64,000 nt of DNA from a virus. The stretch's first letter is position 1. Each line of letters begins with the position of its first letter. This document shows positions 44,220-54,683 of this stretch, in pieces. The stretch covers positions 37,286 to 101,285 of the IMG/VR virus record IMGVR_UViG_3300034190_001539. One strand, given 5' to 3'. The notes beneath the pieces were generated by a model that saw only the letters and a list, made by a program, of their open reading frames with translations, searched no databases and had not been told where the DNA came from. Made by a program: the position numbers and the translations under genes.

Positions 44220-45047
44220 TTAAAATCTTTTATTCAAATATTTTTTCACTTCTTTTTGAGCCCACCTTTCAGCTCTCTCTTCCCATTTATTATCATCGTG
44301 AGGATCTAATCCATCATAAGCAGCCATAGTTCCTGCCTGTGTATATTTTTTAATATATTTTCTGACTCCTAACTGTTTTGCATCCAGTGCATGTTTTATT
44401 TCGTGCAGTACAGTTATTAAGAACTCTTTTACGCTTGGATAGGATGGTCTCAATGTTACAGTATCGGTTTCGGGTATATACTCCCCCATATCTTTTCCAC
44501 TACCTATTTTCACTTTAGATTTCAGTTTATACTTCTTAATCATTCTCTGTGCAGTATCTAAGTAGTCTATTCTTTCTACTAATAAATAACCCATAGCTTT
44601 TTTATAAAAAGAAGCCATCGATTTATTTCTTTTCTTAAATTCATCAGAATCCTTTAGAAAAGCAGCATATCCCTTTGGACCAGGCGAATCACCTGTAACA
44701 GTAGATTCTTCTAATCCCTCTGTATTTTGTGAATTAAAATCTTTATCTATAACCCAATCCTCCCAATTTTCAAAATGTGCTTCAAAGTCTTTATCTATCT
44801 GAGCCACATAGGCAGTTTTTATTACTGAATAATCTTCTTCCTCACCTTTACCATAGATATAATCAGCTTTAGGAAAATCAATCTGTTCATATCCACCTCT
44901 TTCAAACCAAGGTTCAGGTTTACCTGCTAGTGTTCCTAATTTTCTCTTTCTATCACCTCTGATAAAACCTGTATCCGGCTCACCTTCGTCAGCACCATAT
45001 CCACCGATATTAGAAGATACTTCCATCATTTTTTTAAATTTACCCAT
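44220..45047 (-). CDS. Predicted zincin metallopeptidase, 275 aa
   Basis: The C-terminal half has a zinc-peptidase active site: HEIKH at His215-Glu216-His219 in FLITVLHEIKHALD, and a Glu-rich helix (EERAERWAQKEVKKY) about 40 residues on that can give the third ligand. The N-terminal half is polar (SSNIGGYGADEGEPDTGFIR) and contains LEES-TVTGD near 112-120, a (Leu)-x-Glu site like the head proteins. It is last in the baseplate operon, its ATG sharing a base with the previous stop. The substrate may be host envelope, a virion protein or a host factor; nothing in the sequence decides. Confidence 0.65.
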   Translation of the reverse strand: MGKFKKMMEVSSNIGGYGADEGEPDTGFIRGDRKRKLGTLAGKPEPWFERGGYEQIDFPKADYIYGKGEEEDYSVIKTAYVAQIDKDFEAHFENWEDWVIDKDFNSQNTEGLEESTVTGDSPGPKGYAAFLKDSDEFKKRNKSMASFYKKAMGYLLVERIDYLDTAQRMIKKYKLKSKVKIGSGKDMGEYIPETDTVTLRPSYPSVKEFLITVLHEIKHALDAKQLGVRKYIKKYTQAGTMAAYDGLDPHDDNKWEERAERWAQKEVKKYLNKRF

Positions 45048-46036
45048 TATACATCAAACCTCACTTGAATACCTAACAATAATTCTTTATCGTTTTTTAC
45101 AGGCTTTGCTAATTGTCCTATTGCCAATAATTCATTAAAATCATTATATAAACCAATCTTTGTAATATATGGTGCAAATAAAGAGTGTGTTGTAAAGTTA
45201 TTATATCTATCTGCTTGTCCATAGTAGTGTTTATAAGAGCCTGATTTAGCTGATGCATGACCAGGTGGAAATAGCCTCCAGCTTTCGGAACCTGAAACGT
45301 TTATGCTACCACTCCTATCAGGTGTAACTGATATATTTGTAGATGTATTATACTCATTTTCACCAACTATACAAGTATATGAATGTTCTTTAATTGTTAC
45401 TTGAGATTTGTATGTTAGACTATAACCATTAGCCGCACTTCCTGTTCCAATAGCATTGTATTGAGAAGTATCAGCCGAACCTGTATTTGTGAATACTAAT
45501 ATTCCTTGTTCGTAAAATGCGTTTCCAACAAAACTACCAGTTTTATCGATACTAGCGGTAAAATTACTAGCAGCAAATCTTGCAAAGCTAGAAGAAAAAT
45601 CATTATCATATAGATTTCCATTTCCATCATCTACAATTGTTAAAGTTGTAGGACCGCTATCGTCTTTTAATGTTATTGATTTTGGTTTAATTCTTTCACC
45701 ATATAAACTTTGTGGTACAGATATTACTGTAGCATTAGAATGTAACTCTCTAAATTGTTTACCATTACTCAAACCAAAGTTATTGAAATTATTATCAACA
45801 TCTTTATAGTATCTGTGATTTAACATAAACCAAGTTGGTACTGCATAAAAACTAGCAGTTGTTGGACTACCAAAGTTAGTAACAGTAGCAGTAGATGGAA
45901 TAAAGTTATGTAAACTAGAACTTGTTGCGGCGAAACCATAAACACCACTACCGCTATCCGTATTGGTTACAGTAAACTCTTTATAAGCTTTGAACGGCGT
46001 TATATTGATGTCTCTTGGGTCGAGTCTTTTAAACAT
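45047..46036 (-). CDS. Tail/baseplate structural protein, paralogue A
   Basis: A 329-residue, Ser/Thr/Asn-rich beta protein. Its C-terminus (YITKIGLYNDFNELLAIGQL, then AKPVKNDKELLLGIQVRFDV) closely parallels the next gene upstream, so the two are paralogues with shared C-terminal domains. The N-terminus is MFKRLDPRDINITPFKAYKE. No Cys-based motif, peptidase or lysozyme signature is visible. Position after the 2266-residue baseplate protein suggests a baseplate or tail-fibre-adaptor protein. GGGAGA lies before the ATG. The T4 counterpart, if any (gp8, gp9 or gp10), is not clear. Confidence 0.65.
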   Translation of the reverse strand: MFKRLDPRDINITPFKAYKEFTVTNTDSGSGVYGFAATSSSLHNFIPSTATVTNFGSPTTASFYAVPTWFMLNHRYYKDVDNNFNNFGLSNGKQFRELHSNATVISVPQSLYGERIKPKSITLKDDSGPTTLTIVDDGNGNLYDNDFSSSFARFAASNFTASIDKTGSFVGNAFYEQGILVFTNTGSADTSQYNAIGTGSAANGYSLTYKSQVTIKEHSYTCIVGENEYNTSTNISVTPDRSGSINVSGSESWRLFPPGHASAKSGSYKHYYGQADRYNNFTTHSLFAPYITKIGLYNDFNELLAIGQLAKPVKNDKELLLGIQVRFDV

Positions 46037-46054
46037 GACCTATATCTCCCAAGC

Positions 46055-47122
46055 TTAGAAGTCTAATTTAACTTTAATTATAGCTTCTCTCGAATAAGAT
46101 TTCATCAGCGGTTTACTTAATTTAGCAATTGCTAACAGTTCATTATCATCATTATACAATCCAACTTGAGTTATAAATACTTTTGGATTTTTATAAAACG
46201 TTGGTACAGTAAAATTACCACTTGAACCAGAAGTAAATGTTGGATTTGAACTAAAGTTAAATTCCTTATTAGGTACTCTACAAAAATAATGCTGTGAAGT
46301 AATTACCTCTTCTCTTCTTGCCTGAAAGTATGAACCACCAGAAAGTTTATTGAAAAATTTTGCTGTATTTCCACCTTCTGAATTTGAAGCAACGGAAGCT
46401 GACAGTGAAGCAGAACCAGCACCACCTAAAACAGGTCCATTGAATATCAATATACCAGTATCAGGATAAAATAATCCAATTCCACCACCTGGTTGTAAAT
46501 TTGCGGCTGTTTTTACTGTCGCTTGTCCACTTGATATTGAACCACTAACTATGTTGAATACCCTACCACCTTGATTTACAGTTGGATTTGTTGTAGCATC
46601 ACTATCGTCAATATATTTTAATATTTGTGGACCTGAACCACCACCACTACCACTAAAGTGTAGTTCCCAATTACCTGGATCCATCTTCTCACGAAGTTGT
46701 TGTCTAGCAATTGAAATAGCATATATATAAGATGGTGTAGTATGAGCCCCATCGGAAGCTTCAAAAGTAAATCTATCTTCATTTGGCCCTAAAAGGATAT
46801 TAGACAATTGTCTGTATATGGTAGCAGACTCTCTATTTCCATCAACACCTAAAGCACCAGCACTACCACTTCCGTGTACGTGTCCATAAGCAACTGAAAA
46901 TTGTGTTGTGGCTGTAGCATCTGTTGTAGGATTCTTATCCCAAACATCTAAGTAATAAGTTCCATAAGATGCCTCAGCTGCAGAAGATGTGAAGAAAGAA
47001 GTTAATGTTCCTGCTCCATCTGCCCACATTCCCGAAGATACAGTGTCTTTGACATTTGTTACAACGTCACTTGATAGAGGACTATCGGGATCTTGAATGT
47101 TAAAATCTTTATATACTGACAT
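46055..47122 (-). CDS. Tail/baseplate structural protein, paralogue B
   Basis: A 355-residue protein whose end (VFITQVGLYNDDNELLAIAK, then LSKPLMKSYSREAIIKVKLD) matches that of the gene at 45-46 kb. Gly/Ser-rich loops (HVHGSGSAGALG, FSGSGGGSGPQILKY) alternate with strands. Its N-terminus (YKDFNIQDPDSPLSSDVVTN) differs from the paralogue's. AGGAG lies before the ATG. Such IGLYND..ELLAI ends are common in structural proteins of T4-like marine phages, as I recall. It is presumably in the baseplate or at the fibre junction; the paralogue pair may form a hetero-oligomer. Confidence 0.65.
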   Translation of the reverse strand: MSVYKDFNIQDPDSPLSSDVVTNVKDTVSSGMWADGAGTLTSFFTSSAAEASYGTYYLDVWDKNPTTDATATTQFSVAYGHVHGSGSAGALGVDGNRESATIYRQLSNILLGPNEDRFTFEASDGAHTTPSYIYAISIARQQLREKMDPGNWELHFSGSGGGSGPQILKYIDDSDATTNPTVNQGGRVFNIVSGSISSGQATVKTAANLQPGGGIGLFYPDTGILIFNGPVLGGAGSASLSASVASNSEGGNTAKFFNKLSGGSYFQARREEVITSQHYFCRVPNKEFNFSSNPTFTSGSSGNFTVPTFYKNPKVFITQVGLYNDDNELLAIAKLSKPLMKSYSREAIIKVKLDF

Positions 47123-47136
47123 TTGTTACTCCTATA

Positions 47137-47805
47137 TTATCCTGCCGCTCCTGCGCCGCCTATTAAACTATTTAAAGTTACATTATTAGTAATATTGATA
47201 GATGTCGTAGCACCAGTATCATTACCAATAATTGTTAATTGAGTTGCTCTCGATGCATCTTGTGGAATAACACCAAGTTTAACTGTTTGTGCAACAACTG
47301 TTTTACTATTTGGTGCATCATCATCACCTAAAAAGTATGGTGTAGTTGCTCCCACACCAGCACCAGCAGCTATATCTACATTCATCGAACAAACCGATTG
47401 ATTGTGCAGAATAAATGTGTATGACGCATCACTAACATTAGCAGTATTTACTACAATAGTTGGATTTGGTTGATTTACACCACCAGCAGCTGCAAAAGTA
47501 ACTGAACCTGGTGTAACATTTATTACTGGCATTCTAATTGTATTCTTAGGAAGAGTTACTAACTTATATCTCATCACATGATTCTCATCAGGTATTGCTT
47601 CTAAAAGTGGCATATTTTCTATTACTTTTCCATAATAGTCACTCCCATTTGGATGTGTCACATCCCATAAGTTATAATCTACTTCGTCATCAGCTAATGC
47701 AAATTTAGTAATATTGAAAGCATCAGTTCCCTGCGCTAACAATTCACGTCCCTTTTTGGTTAATATAGCATCTACTGTTACATTAGTGTTGTTTAAAAAT
47801 CCCAT
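47137..47805 (-). CDS. Conserved baseplate-cluster structural protein, 222 aa
   Basis: The N-terminal 60 residues are highly characteristic of marine T4-like phages: TVDAILTKKGRELLAQGTDA, then FNITKFALADDEVDYNLWD. The rest is beta-rich and Ala/Thr/Val-rich, without Cys pairs, ending in a Gly/Ala tail. It is annotated as a virion structural protein in related phages, as far as I recall, with no defined role. AGGAG lies before the ATG, with an ATATTTATATATGAA element 50 bases upstream. It is the first gene after the giant baseplate gene and probably contributes to the tail tip. Confidence 0.68.
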   Translation of the reverse strand: MGFLNNTNVTVDAILTKKGRELLAQGTDAFNITKFALADDEVDYNLWDVTHPNGSDYYGKVIENMPLLEAIPDENHVMRYKLVTLPKNTIRMPVINVTPGSVTFAAAGGVNQPNPTIVVNTANVSDASYTFILHNQSVCSMNVDIAAGAGVGATTPYFLGDDDAPNSKTVVAQTVKLGVIPQDASRATQLTIIGNDTGATTSINITNNVTLNSLIGGAGAAG

Positions 47806-47855
47806 AATGAACTCCTAATTATAAATTTAAATATTTGGTATGAATGTGATTCATA

Positions 47856-47864
47856 TATAAATAT
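47856..47864 (-). promoter_or_regulatory. Intergenic ATATTTATATATGAA motif upstream of 222-aa gene
   Basis: Full-length form of the motif, 50 bases upstream of the ATG at 47805, in the 77-base gap after the 2266-residue gene. Confidence 0.45.
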
Positions 47865-47882
47865 CATCTATTTAAGTTTTTA

Positions 47883-50800
47883 TTACTTTTTCTTTTGTTT
47901 CTTACTTTTCTTTCCTTTTATCGTCATTTTTTTCTGAGCTTTACCTTTAGACTCTATAGGTGAACTTTCAAATTTTGCTTCTTCTGCTATTTTTCTTCTT
48001 TCTTTTTCTTGAGTCTCTCTTATAATCATAGCATCTGTTATTGGTTTTTCTGGCGTACCACGTTTCTTCTTAGCTAAACCTTTAAGACCTCTTAATTTCT
48101 TTCCCTTTATTGTTAATGGTTTACCTGGAATCAATACTTCTTCAGAGGCTTGAGGTTCTTCTATTATGTTCGGATCGAATTTATCTTTTTCAGGTTCCTT
48201 TTCTTTAAATTCAGATACTATACCCTCTCCTGTTTTTAATGTAGAATCACTATCTTTAGTGGTTACTAACTTAGATGGTGCAGTTATAATTATTTCAACT
48301 GGTGAACCCCCATCTATAGTAGTTTTTTTAGTATTTTTAACTCCAGCATAAACTCTATTAAACAAAGCAGTATCTTGTTCTACCTGATTATCCAAATCAA
48401 CATTAAAGAGGGAAGAAGAATAAGCTATAAATAAAGAAGCACTTAATGATGAAGAGTAGTGTGGCATTATTTGTTGATTTCTACCATATATTCTAGATCC
48501 AGTTACTACAGGTTGAAATACTTCAGAATAGTGAATATCACCCGACTGAATAGATGCTGTCGCATAATATTTATCTCTACTCATACCATCACGCTTGTTT
48601 ATTCTTTGCCACATACTTAATTCTACAAATCCATCTCCAAGTGAAGCAGAAGCTTCTTTTAGTAAATTTTCACCGCTTGAAGATATAACTATTGATTCGG
48701 TTGAGTAACCATATATTTGAATTTCACCATCGTAAGCGTCATATTTTGAAATAGAAGCACCCGCATTAAATGAACCAGTTACAACAACCAATCCATCAAC
48801 TACATTCCCAATATCTATAGAAGAAGTAAAGAATGTATCCTCAACTTCAGGCTTTTTACCAACTACTACTTTTGGTCTTTCAAAAATATTAGGTTCTATT
48901 AGTAAACCAATATCCGGCTTTGCTCTAGCAGGAATCATCTTTCTTAATTGTGGATATAAAGATTGGTCATAATATTTTATCAATCTCATATAATCCCAAA
49001 AGTTATTTGTAGATGTATATTTTTTCCAATAAATATCTGTTACTCTTTCTAATCCTCTATATGAATTTTGTAATAAGTCTCTCGGGTCACCTAAATAATC
49101 ATTAAAATCCATATTACCAACTGAATTAATAATATCATTATTTACAACATCGGTTGGTGCAAAGAAAATACCGACTTTATTTGAATCTAAAGGTGCATTA
49201 TCATATGCGGGAGAAGTAGACCTTTTAGTTCTAGAAAGTATCTCACCAGGTTTTAAAGGATTATCCTCAACCCTTATTTTATTAGTAGTTCTTCTAAGTG
49301 CGCCTATACTTGGTATAAAAGATTTTTGTTCATCAACCACACTCCTAAAAAAGTTTCCTGTAAATCCACTATGTGAACCTGATAATGTAGAGGTTTGGTT
49401 AGAACTAACATCTCTAATACCCTCAGTATCGGAACTTAAATCTTTATTATCATTCATTGAATATCGTAAAACTAAATTTTCATAAGAAGATGATACAGAA
49501 TTACCATCGTAAGCCTTTGGATTAGCTATATGATTTTTAAATGATGATGTATTTAGTGTCTCTGTCCAATGTCTGTACTCCATAATTGAACCTGTAAGTG
49601 GTGCACCAATAAAACCATCTTTACTCGAACTAAAATTAGTCTCACCGCCGATATAAATATCACCATTGGATGAAAAATTTTCATTATTATCACCACTGCT
49701 GCCTGTTATAAGCATAGTTGTACTACTAAATAAATTTATCTTACTTCTACTACTATCATATTTACCAACGTTTAATTCGTATGATTGTGATATGTGTTCA
49801 CTATTACTTCCAGATTTTCTAGCCAACATAACAGAATAAAAATCACCATCATAAATAGGAAAAGAAGTAGATTCTATTTCATCATATCCACCAGAACCTG
49901 ACAACATAAATGCCACAGAACCATAATCATCCACAGAATCATTGTCTTTTAATCTTATTATAAAATCATTATCTTTATTTACCAAAATCTGATTAGAACT
50001 ACTTACTGCTCTAAATCTAAACTCAATCGTATCCGGCTTTCTACCTGAATCTGTATCATCAGCCCAAGCAACTTTTACATATTGATTTCCTTTAAAATCT
50101 AAAGCCTTTGTAAACTTCTTTGTGACTTCAAATTCTGGCGAAGCATCATCTGGTAAATTAGGCCCACCATATTCTTTAACTCTTAAAATAGTTGATGGTA
50201 TACCATAAATATTTATCAACCCTTTCAAAGCTCTAATAGTACCCTTATTCTTTAAGAAGAAAGGCATATTGTTTATTATACGACTCCAAATTTCTCTTGA
50301 TATATCACGTTCAGATGTCGCTGAGTAATCAGAGTAAGCTGAACCAGTAACTTCTTTACCTAAAGCATATCTTGGTAAATCAATTAAATCTTTCCCATCA
50401 TCCAAATTCCAACCTAAAGAACGACCAACAGAATATAATAAATCTTTTGAAATACCCTCTGTTAATTTTTCTCTTCTATCAAAAGTATCTGTTATTCCAT
50501 TTATATAAACCCATATAGAATCAAAATGTTGTCCAATCATATCTATAAATTTTAAGTATACATCGTTCTCTACATTTTCTATTATGTGTTGAGGAAGTAA
50601 ACTGCTTAATTTACTTGAGTTTTCTTCATCATAAAGTGAGCCAGAAGTTATTGCTTTATTGAACCAAGCTATACCATTGGTAGAGTTAGTAGTTTCTAAA
50701 ACATAAGGACTTCTTAAATTTCCCTCACCACTAGCTTTTGGCCATGCATTATCATATTCAATTCCTAACGAAGCGCTACTATAAGAAGAACTCTGATAGT

Positions 50801-53800
50801 ACATATATTTTTCAAATTGGTCAAAGTTATTTTTTACTTCCAATACTCCAACTTCAGCAGCATTAATAGAAGCATCTGAACCACTAATTCCAATAAACGA
50901 AGAACTTACTGCATTAAAATCCTCAATCTGTTTTAATTTAAGTTTAAAATTTCTTATTCTTTTTTCAACAGAACTAAATTTGATAAAATTTTCATACCTA
51001 CTATGGTCTATATTTAATTCAACACTATCTATACTCTGACTTAAAAATTCATTTTTTAATTCAGTTGATATTGTAACATCATCTGTTAATATTTCATTTT
51101 CATTTTTAAAGTCTGTTTTTCTACCTCTTATTGGACTTTCCACATTTTTCAAATCAGGTGATTTTAAAACTAATTGTGGTTCTTCTGCTGGAATAAAATC
51201 TAATATTTTTACCTTTTCTACTACAGGTTCTGCCATTTCTTTAACTATGATACACTCATCAAATTCAGCAAAGCTATCTGGCAAAGGTTCGTATAATTTA
51301 TAGACGACAGCGTGTGGGTAGTTTGAAACGTTTATCTTGTCTTGTTTAAAGTTAGTTGTTAAAAATAACTGATTATTGAATTTCAGATAAGTTCGTAAGT
51401 CTAATGGATTTAAATTTAAGTAAGTAACTCTAAAGTTTGGAAAACCAATGTCGGGTGGATTGTCTATATCATAAACTTCAGTATCAGGATTGTCATCTTC
51501 TACTCCTATGTCAATAGCATTTTGCTTATAACTTCTATCTAAAGTAACAAACAAACCATCGGGAGATACTTCTTCAATCTGTGCAGTAAATGGTCTGTAT
51601 ATTTTTTGAGTTACTGATTCATCTACTAATGTAAAATCCATATAAAGATTATCTACCCAAGTTATACCAAACTCTTGATTTCCATTACCCCTTATATGTC
51701 CGTAGAAATATATGTACCAATCTTGGTCTAAAATCCAATCATTTGGAATTAATATTTCTACATTTTTAGTTTCCCATTTACCAGCTGCGTCTGTAGGAAT
51801 AAATTCATATTGGTGTGCATAACTATATCTTGGTGGTGCTATAACATTTTCTTCCCATATTGCTAGTACACCATTCCATTTCCATAAACTACCTGGACTT
51901 AGAGTTCCATCTTTAGTTGGATTTGGATCGAAACTATAGACAGAGCTTCCATTATCATAATATGGTTCATTTACATTAATAACCTCACCATCTTCGTTTT
52001 GAATACCATAATTATCTGCGCCAGGATTTCTAGACCCAAAGGTTAAATCGATTCCCTCTGAACCAACCTCTCCTGCGCCATAAAAGTATTCATTGACTGG
52101 AAACCTTTCTGAAACTCCTTCTGATTCATCTTCTTTTAAATTAATCCACTGTCCACCATTTTCTGCAGTTACACCATAAATTCCACTATAATTAGAGAAG
52201 TGACCACTTGTGTGTCCTTGAGAAAACCAAACATCAAAATAGTTTCCATCTACGCCAGCAAAGCCATTACTAAAAGAACCTGCCTCTCCATTCTCATCTT
52301 CCTCAAACCAAGTATCTTGATTGGTAGAGAATATATCACCATCACCATCATTCGTTCTCCATCTTTTATTTGTACCCTTTACACAGGCATAATGGTGCCA
52401 AGTACCACCACTTCTTTGTTTTCCAGAAAAAGCCCATTCCATTTCACCACCTTGAGCATTAACAGTATCATTAAAAGCACCATCTAAATCTTTTAAGTAA
52501 AAGAAATCTACAAAATCTTCTGCTCCGATTTCAGCCATAAATACTTTATTTGAATCTTCATTTCCACGGCCATCTGTATAAAACAAAACAAAGAAATTAT
52601 CTCTGTTGTGATCGTTATTTGTAGCCCTTGTTCTTGTTATACTTTGTATTCTACCGTGTTCAAATATATCGTTATAGACTGTGTGTGTTTTTATTTGATT
52701 TCCATCACTATCTGTCTTAGATATTGTTTGGCTGTGTAACTGAGGAAACATAGTGTCAATTGTGGTTAAACCAATCTTTTCTTTATTTGTAGTATATCCA
52801 ACATCACCAACAACCCAAACTAAATCATTCTTTATTAAAATAACAGCATTGTTGTTTACAAGTTCCGCTGGCACACCACAAACAGTAGTCATTTTAGTAT
52901 CTTCGCCATCCAATGTTGTACCTGTTTGCCATCCTCTATTTTCACCAGGATAAATATCTCTTTTGAAGCGTGGTGTTCCTTGTCCTTCTAATTGATAAGG
53001 ATGAGTATTCACCGCTTCTGGATATTCAAAATCATTTACTGTTCCTACCGGTGCTGTTGGAAATGAAGGGAAAAAATCAGGATTCGCACCCCAAGCAGTG
53101 CCATCCCATTTCCACTCTTGCTCTAAACTTAAAGTACCTGCTTTACTATATTCTACACCAACTAAATTTGGACTCCAAGTAAAAATTGGATTTTGTCCAC
53201 CAGTGCTTTGAGTTATTATCCAAGCGCCTTCCCCACCCCAAAATGTTGTCGAATCACCTACACTTATATCTACTTCAGGTGCACCTGATAAATACAGACT
53301 GACAACAGTAGAGTATTTAGATGGTGGTTGATCCTCAATGTCTGAAGCATTTGAAGCTGTATTCGCAATATATCCCTGTGGAGGATCATTTGGAACTTCT
53401 TCACCTGGTGGTGGATTATTAGGATTGTAATATCCTATAGGCGGAGCATCAGGAATATTTTCTGTTATTAATTCATTTGGATAATATAAAGATACTAAAA
53501 TACCCCTTCCTGCAACACTAGCCTTTAAATCTAATGTTAAATTAACAAAGTCAAAATGTTTAACTCCCTGACCTATAAGAGCTCCCATCTTTTGATTTAT
53601 ACCCAACCAACGACTTGCATACTCCGTTGGCCATTCGTCTAATTCTCTAAAGATTTCATTTTGGTCGGGAAATTTCATACAAACACCACCAGTAACGCCC
53701 TCACCTCTTACAAAATGTGCGTGGTAGCCTAAGTGCGCTGTTCCAGCAAAAACTCCATTAGGATTGGACATACTATTGTAACCAGGACTAAAACCATCCA

Positions 53801-54683
53801 CCCTCACAGCTTTAGAATGTAAACTTGCATCCCAACCATAATAATTAGCTAAACTGACTTCATTACCATAAGAATCTCTTTCAGTAATTTCAAGGTCTGG
53901 ATTAGTTATAAAATTTATTCCTGTTTTTACAGGTGTTTGAACTTCGTTTACTAAGAAAACATTTGGTATGGTAATAGTACCATTCTTCATTTTTTGTGTA
54001 AATAAAAATCCATTTTCAGCTGGTGATATATTTAAAACATTAGATTCAAATAAATCAGCGTTGCTTCCATCTGGTGCAACAAAATTAATAGTTTCCTCAA
54101 TATCATTTGCTGTTACAGCAGTTTGTATATTTATAAAATCATCTGTATAAGAACCTTTTATATTTTTTGCTTTTAATCTAACTTCGGTTCTATTTGGAGA
54201 TATAGTATCAATTGAATATTTTAAATCCTCTACGCTTAATTGTTCAGCAGTTCCAGGACTTGATCTAAAAGACTCTTCTGTTCCTGTGTATACCTTACCA
54301 TCGGGTTGAATATTAAAATTAGCAGTATAAACATCTCCTTCAAATCCTGCTTTATTTCTAACTAAAACTGCTCTTTCATCACCAGCTAATTTTCTAAAAA
54401 AATTATAATTTACATTAAATATTCCATTATTAAATCCGAGCTCTCTTAAATGATTTCCTACATAAAATTCTATATTTCCATTATCAGCGTTATTTATAAA
54501 TTTATCACTAGGTAAATTTGTAAAATCTATTAAATTATTTGAATCATCATAAATTTCTAAATAAGCAAAATCATTATGACCTTGAGTTCCCCACAAACCA
54601 TTTTCATATGGTTTTTCTCCAACCCTTTTAGTTTGAAAAGCATTGAGTAGTTGTTTATCTCTTTCGTTTAATTTACTAGCCAT
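47883..54683 (-). CDS. Large baseplate protein with LamG-like domain, 2266 aa
   Basis: Residues 1-220 contain a Leu-rich strand domain (NGIFNVNYNFFRKLAGDERA). About 240-1150 is long, with Trp/Gly/Asn-rich carbohydrate-binding-like segments. About 1470-1500 has IINNMPFFLKNKGTIRALKG then INIYGIPSTILRVKEY, a conserved stretch of baseplate proteins in marine T4-like phages. About 1530-1745 is a LamG/concanavalin-like jelly roll (FRFRAVSSSNQILVNKDND, GFIGAPLTGSIMEYRHWTE). The C-terminal 150 residues are Lys/Glu-rich and basic. Place after gp6 is that of T4 gp7, a much smaller wedge protein (1032 residues); equivalence is possible, not shown. GAGGAA lies before the ATG (TAATG). Confidence 0.75.
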   Translation of the reverse strand: MASKLNERDKQLLNAFQTKRVGEKPYENGLWGTQGHNDFAYLEIYDDSNNLIDFTNLPSDKFINNADNGNIEFYVGNHLRELGFNNGIFNVNYNFFRKLAGDERAVLVRNKAGFEGDVYTANFNIQPDGKVYTGTEESFRSSPGTAEQLSVEDLKYSIDTISPNRTEVRLKAKNIKGSYTDDFINIQTAVTANDIEETINFVAPDGSNADLFESNVLNISPAENGFLFTQKMKNGTITIPNVFLVNEVQTPVKTGINFITNPDLEITERDSYGNEVSLANYYGWDASLHSKAVRVDGFSPGYNSMSNPNGVFAGTAHLGYHAHFVRGEGVTGGVCMKFPDQNEIFRELDEWPTEYASRWLGINQKMGALIGQGVKHFDFVNLTLDLKASVAGRGILVSLYYPNELITENIPDAPPIGYYNPNNPPPGEEVPNDPPQGYIANTASNASDIEDQPPSKYSTVVSLYLSGAPEVDISVGDSTTFWGGEGAWIITQSTGGQNPIFTWSPNLVGVEYSKAGTLSLEQEWKWDGTAWGANPDFFPSFPTAPVGTVNDFEYPEAVNTHPYQLEGQGTPRFKRDIYPGENRGWQTGTTLDGEDTKMTTVCGVPAELVNNNAVILIKNDLVWVVGDVGYTTNKEKIGLTTIDTMFPQLHSQTISKTDSDGNQIKTHTVYNDIFEHGRIQSITRTRATNNDHNRDNFFVLFYTDGRGNEDSNKVFMAEIGAEDFVDFFYLKDLDGAFNDTVNAQGGEMEWAFSGKQRSGGTWHHYACVKGTNKRWRTNDGDGDIFSTNQDTWFEEDENGEAGSFSNGFAGVDGNYFDVWFSQGHTSGHFSNYSGIYGVTAENGGQWINLKEDESEGVSERFPVNEYFYGAGEVGSEGIDLTFGSRNPGADNYGIQNEDGEVINVNEPYYDNGSSVYSFDPNPTKDGTLSPGSLWKWNGVLAIWEENVIAPPRYSYAHQYEFIPTDAAGKWETKNVEILIPNDWILDQDWYIYFYGHIRGNGNQEFGITWVDNLYMDFTLVDESVTQKIYRPFTAQIEEVSPDGLFVTLDRSYKQNAIDIGVEDDNPDTEVYDIDNPPDIGFPNFRVTYLNLNPLDLRTYLKFNNQLFLTTNFKQDKINVSNYPHAVVYKLYEPLPDSFAEFDECIIVKEMAEPVVEKVKILDFIPAEEPQLVLKSPDLKNVESPIRGRKTDFKNENEILTDDVTISTELKNEFLSQSIDSVELNIDHSRYENFIKFSSVEKRIRNFKLKLKQIEDFNAVSSSFIGISGSDASINAAEVGVLEVKNNFDQFEKYMYYQSSSYSSASLGIEYDNAWPKASGEGNLRSPYVLETTNSTNGIAWFNKAITSGSLYDEENSSKLSSLLPQHIIENVENDVYLKFIDMIGQHFDSIWVYINGITDTFDRREKLTEGISKDLLYSVGRSLGWNLDDGKDLIDLPRYALGKEVTGSAYSDYSATSERDISREIWSRIINNMPFFLKNKGTIRALKGLINIYGIPSTILRVKEYGGPNLPDDASPEFEVTKKFTKALDFKGNQYVKVAWADDTDSGRKPDTIEFRFRAVSSSNQILVNKDNDFIIRLKDNDSVDDYGSVAFMLSGSGGYDEIESTSFPIYDGDFYSVMLARKSGSNSEHISQSYELNVGKYDSSRSKINLFSSTTMLITGSSGDNNENFSSNGDIYIGGETNFSSSKDGFIGAPLTGSIMEYRHWTETLNTSSFKNHIANPKAYDGNSVSSSYENLVLRYSMNDNKDLSSDTEGIRDVSSNQTSTLSGSHSGFTGNFFRSVVDEQKSFIPSIGALRRTTNKIRVEDNPLKPGEILSRTKRSTSPAYDNAPLDSNKVGIFFAPTDVVNNDIINSVGNMDFNDYLGDPRDLLQNSYRGLERVTDIYWKKYTSTNNFWDYMRLIKYYDQSLYPQLRKMIPARAKPDIGLLIEPNIFERPKVVVGKKPEVEDTFFTSSIDIGNVVDGLVVVTGSFNAGASISKYDAYDGEIQIYGYSTESIVISSSGENLLKEASASLGDGFVELSMWQRINKRDGMSRDKYYATASIQSGDIHYSEVFQPVVTGSRIYGRNQQIMPHYSSSLSASLFIAYSSSLFNVDLDNQVEQDTALFNRVYAGVKNTKKTTIDGGSPVEIIITAPSKLVTTKDSDSTLKTGEGIVSEFKEKEPEKDKFDPNIIEEPQASEEVLIPGKPLTIKGKKLRGLKGLAKKKRGTPEKPITDAMIIRETQEKERRKIAEEAKFESSPIESKGKAQKKMTIKGKKSKKQKKK

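Noticed and set aside
47137-47805. 222-residue structural protein as tail tube or sheath
   Set aside because: It is much too short for a sheath and its ILTKKGRELLA start matches a different baseplate-cluster family.
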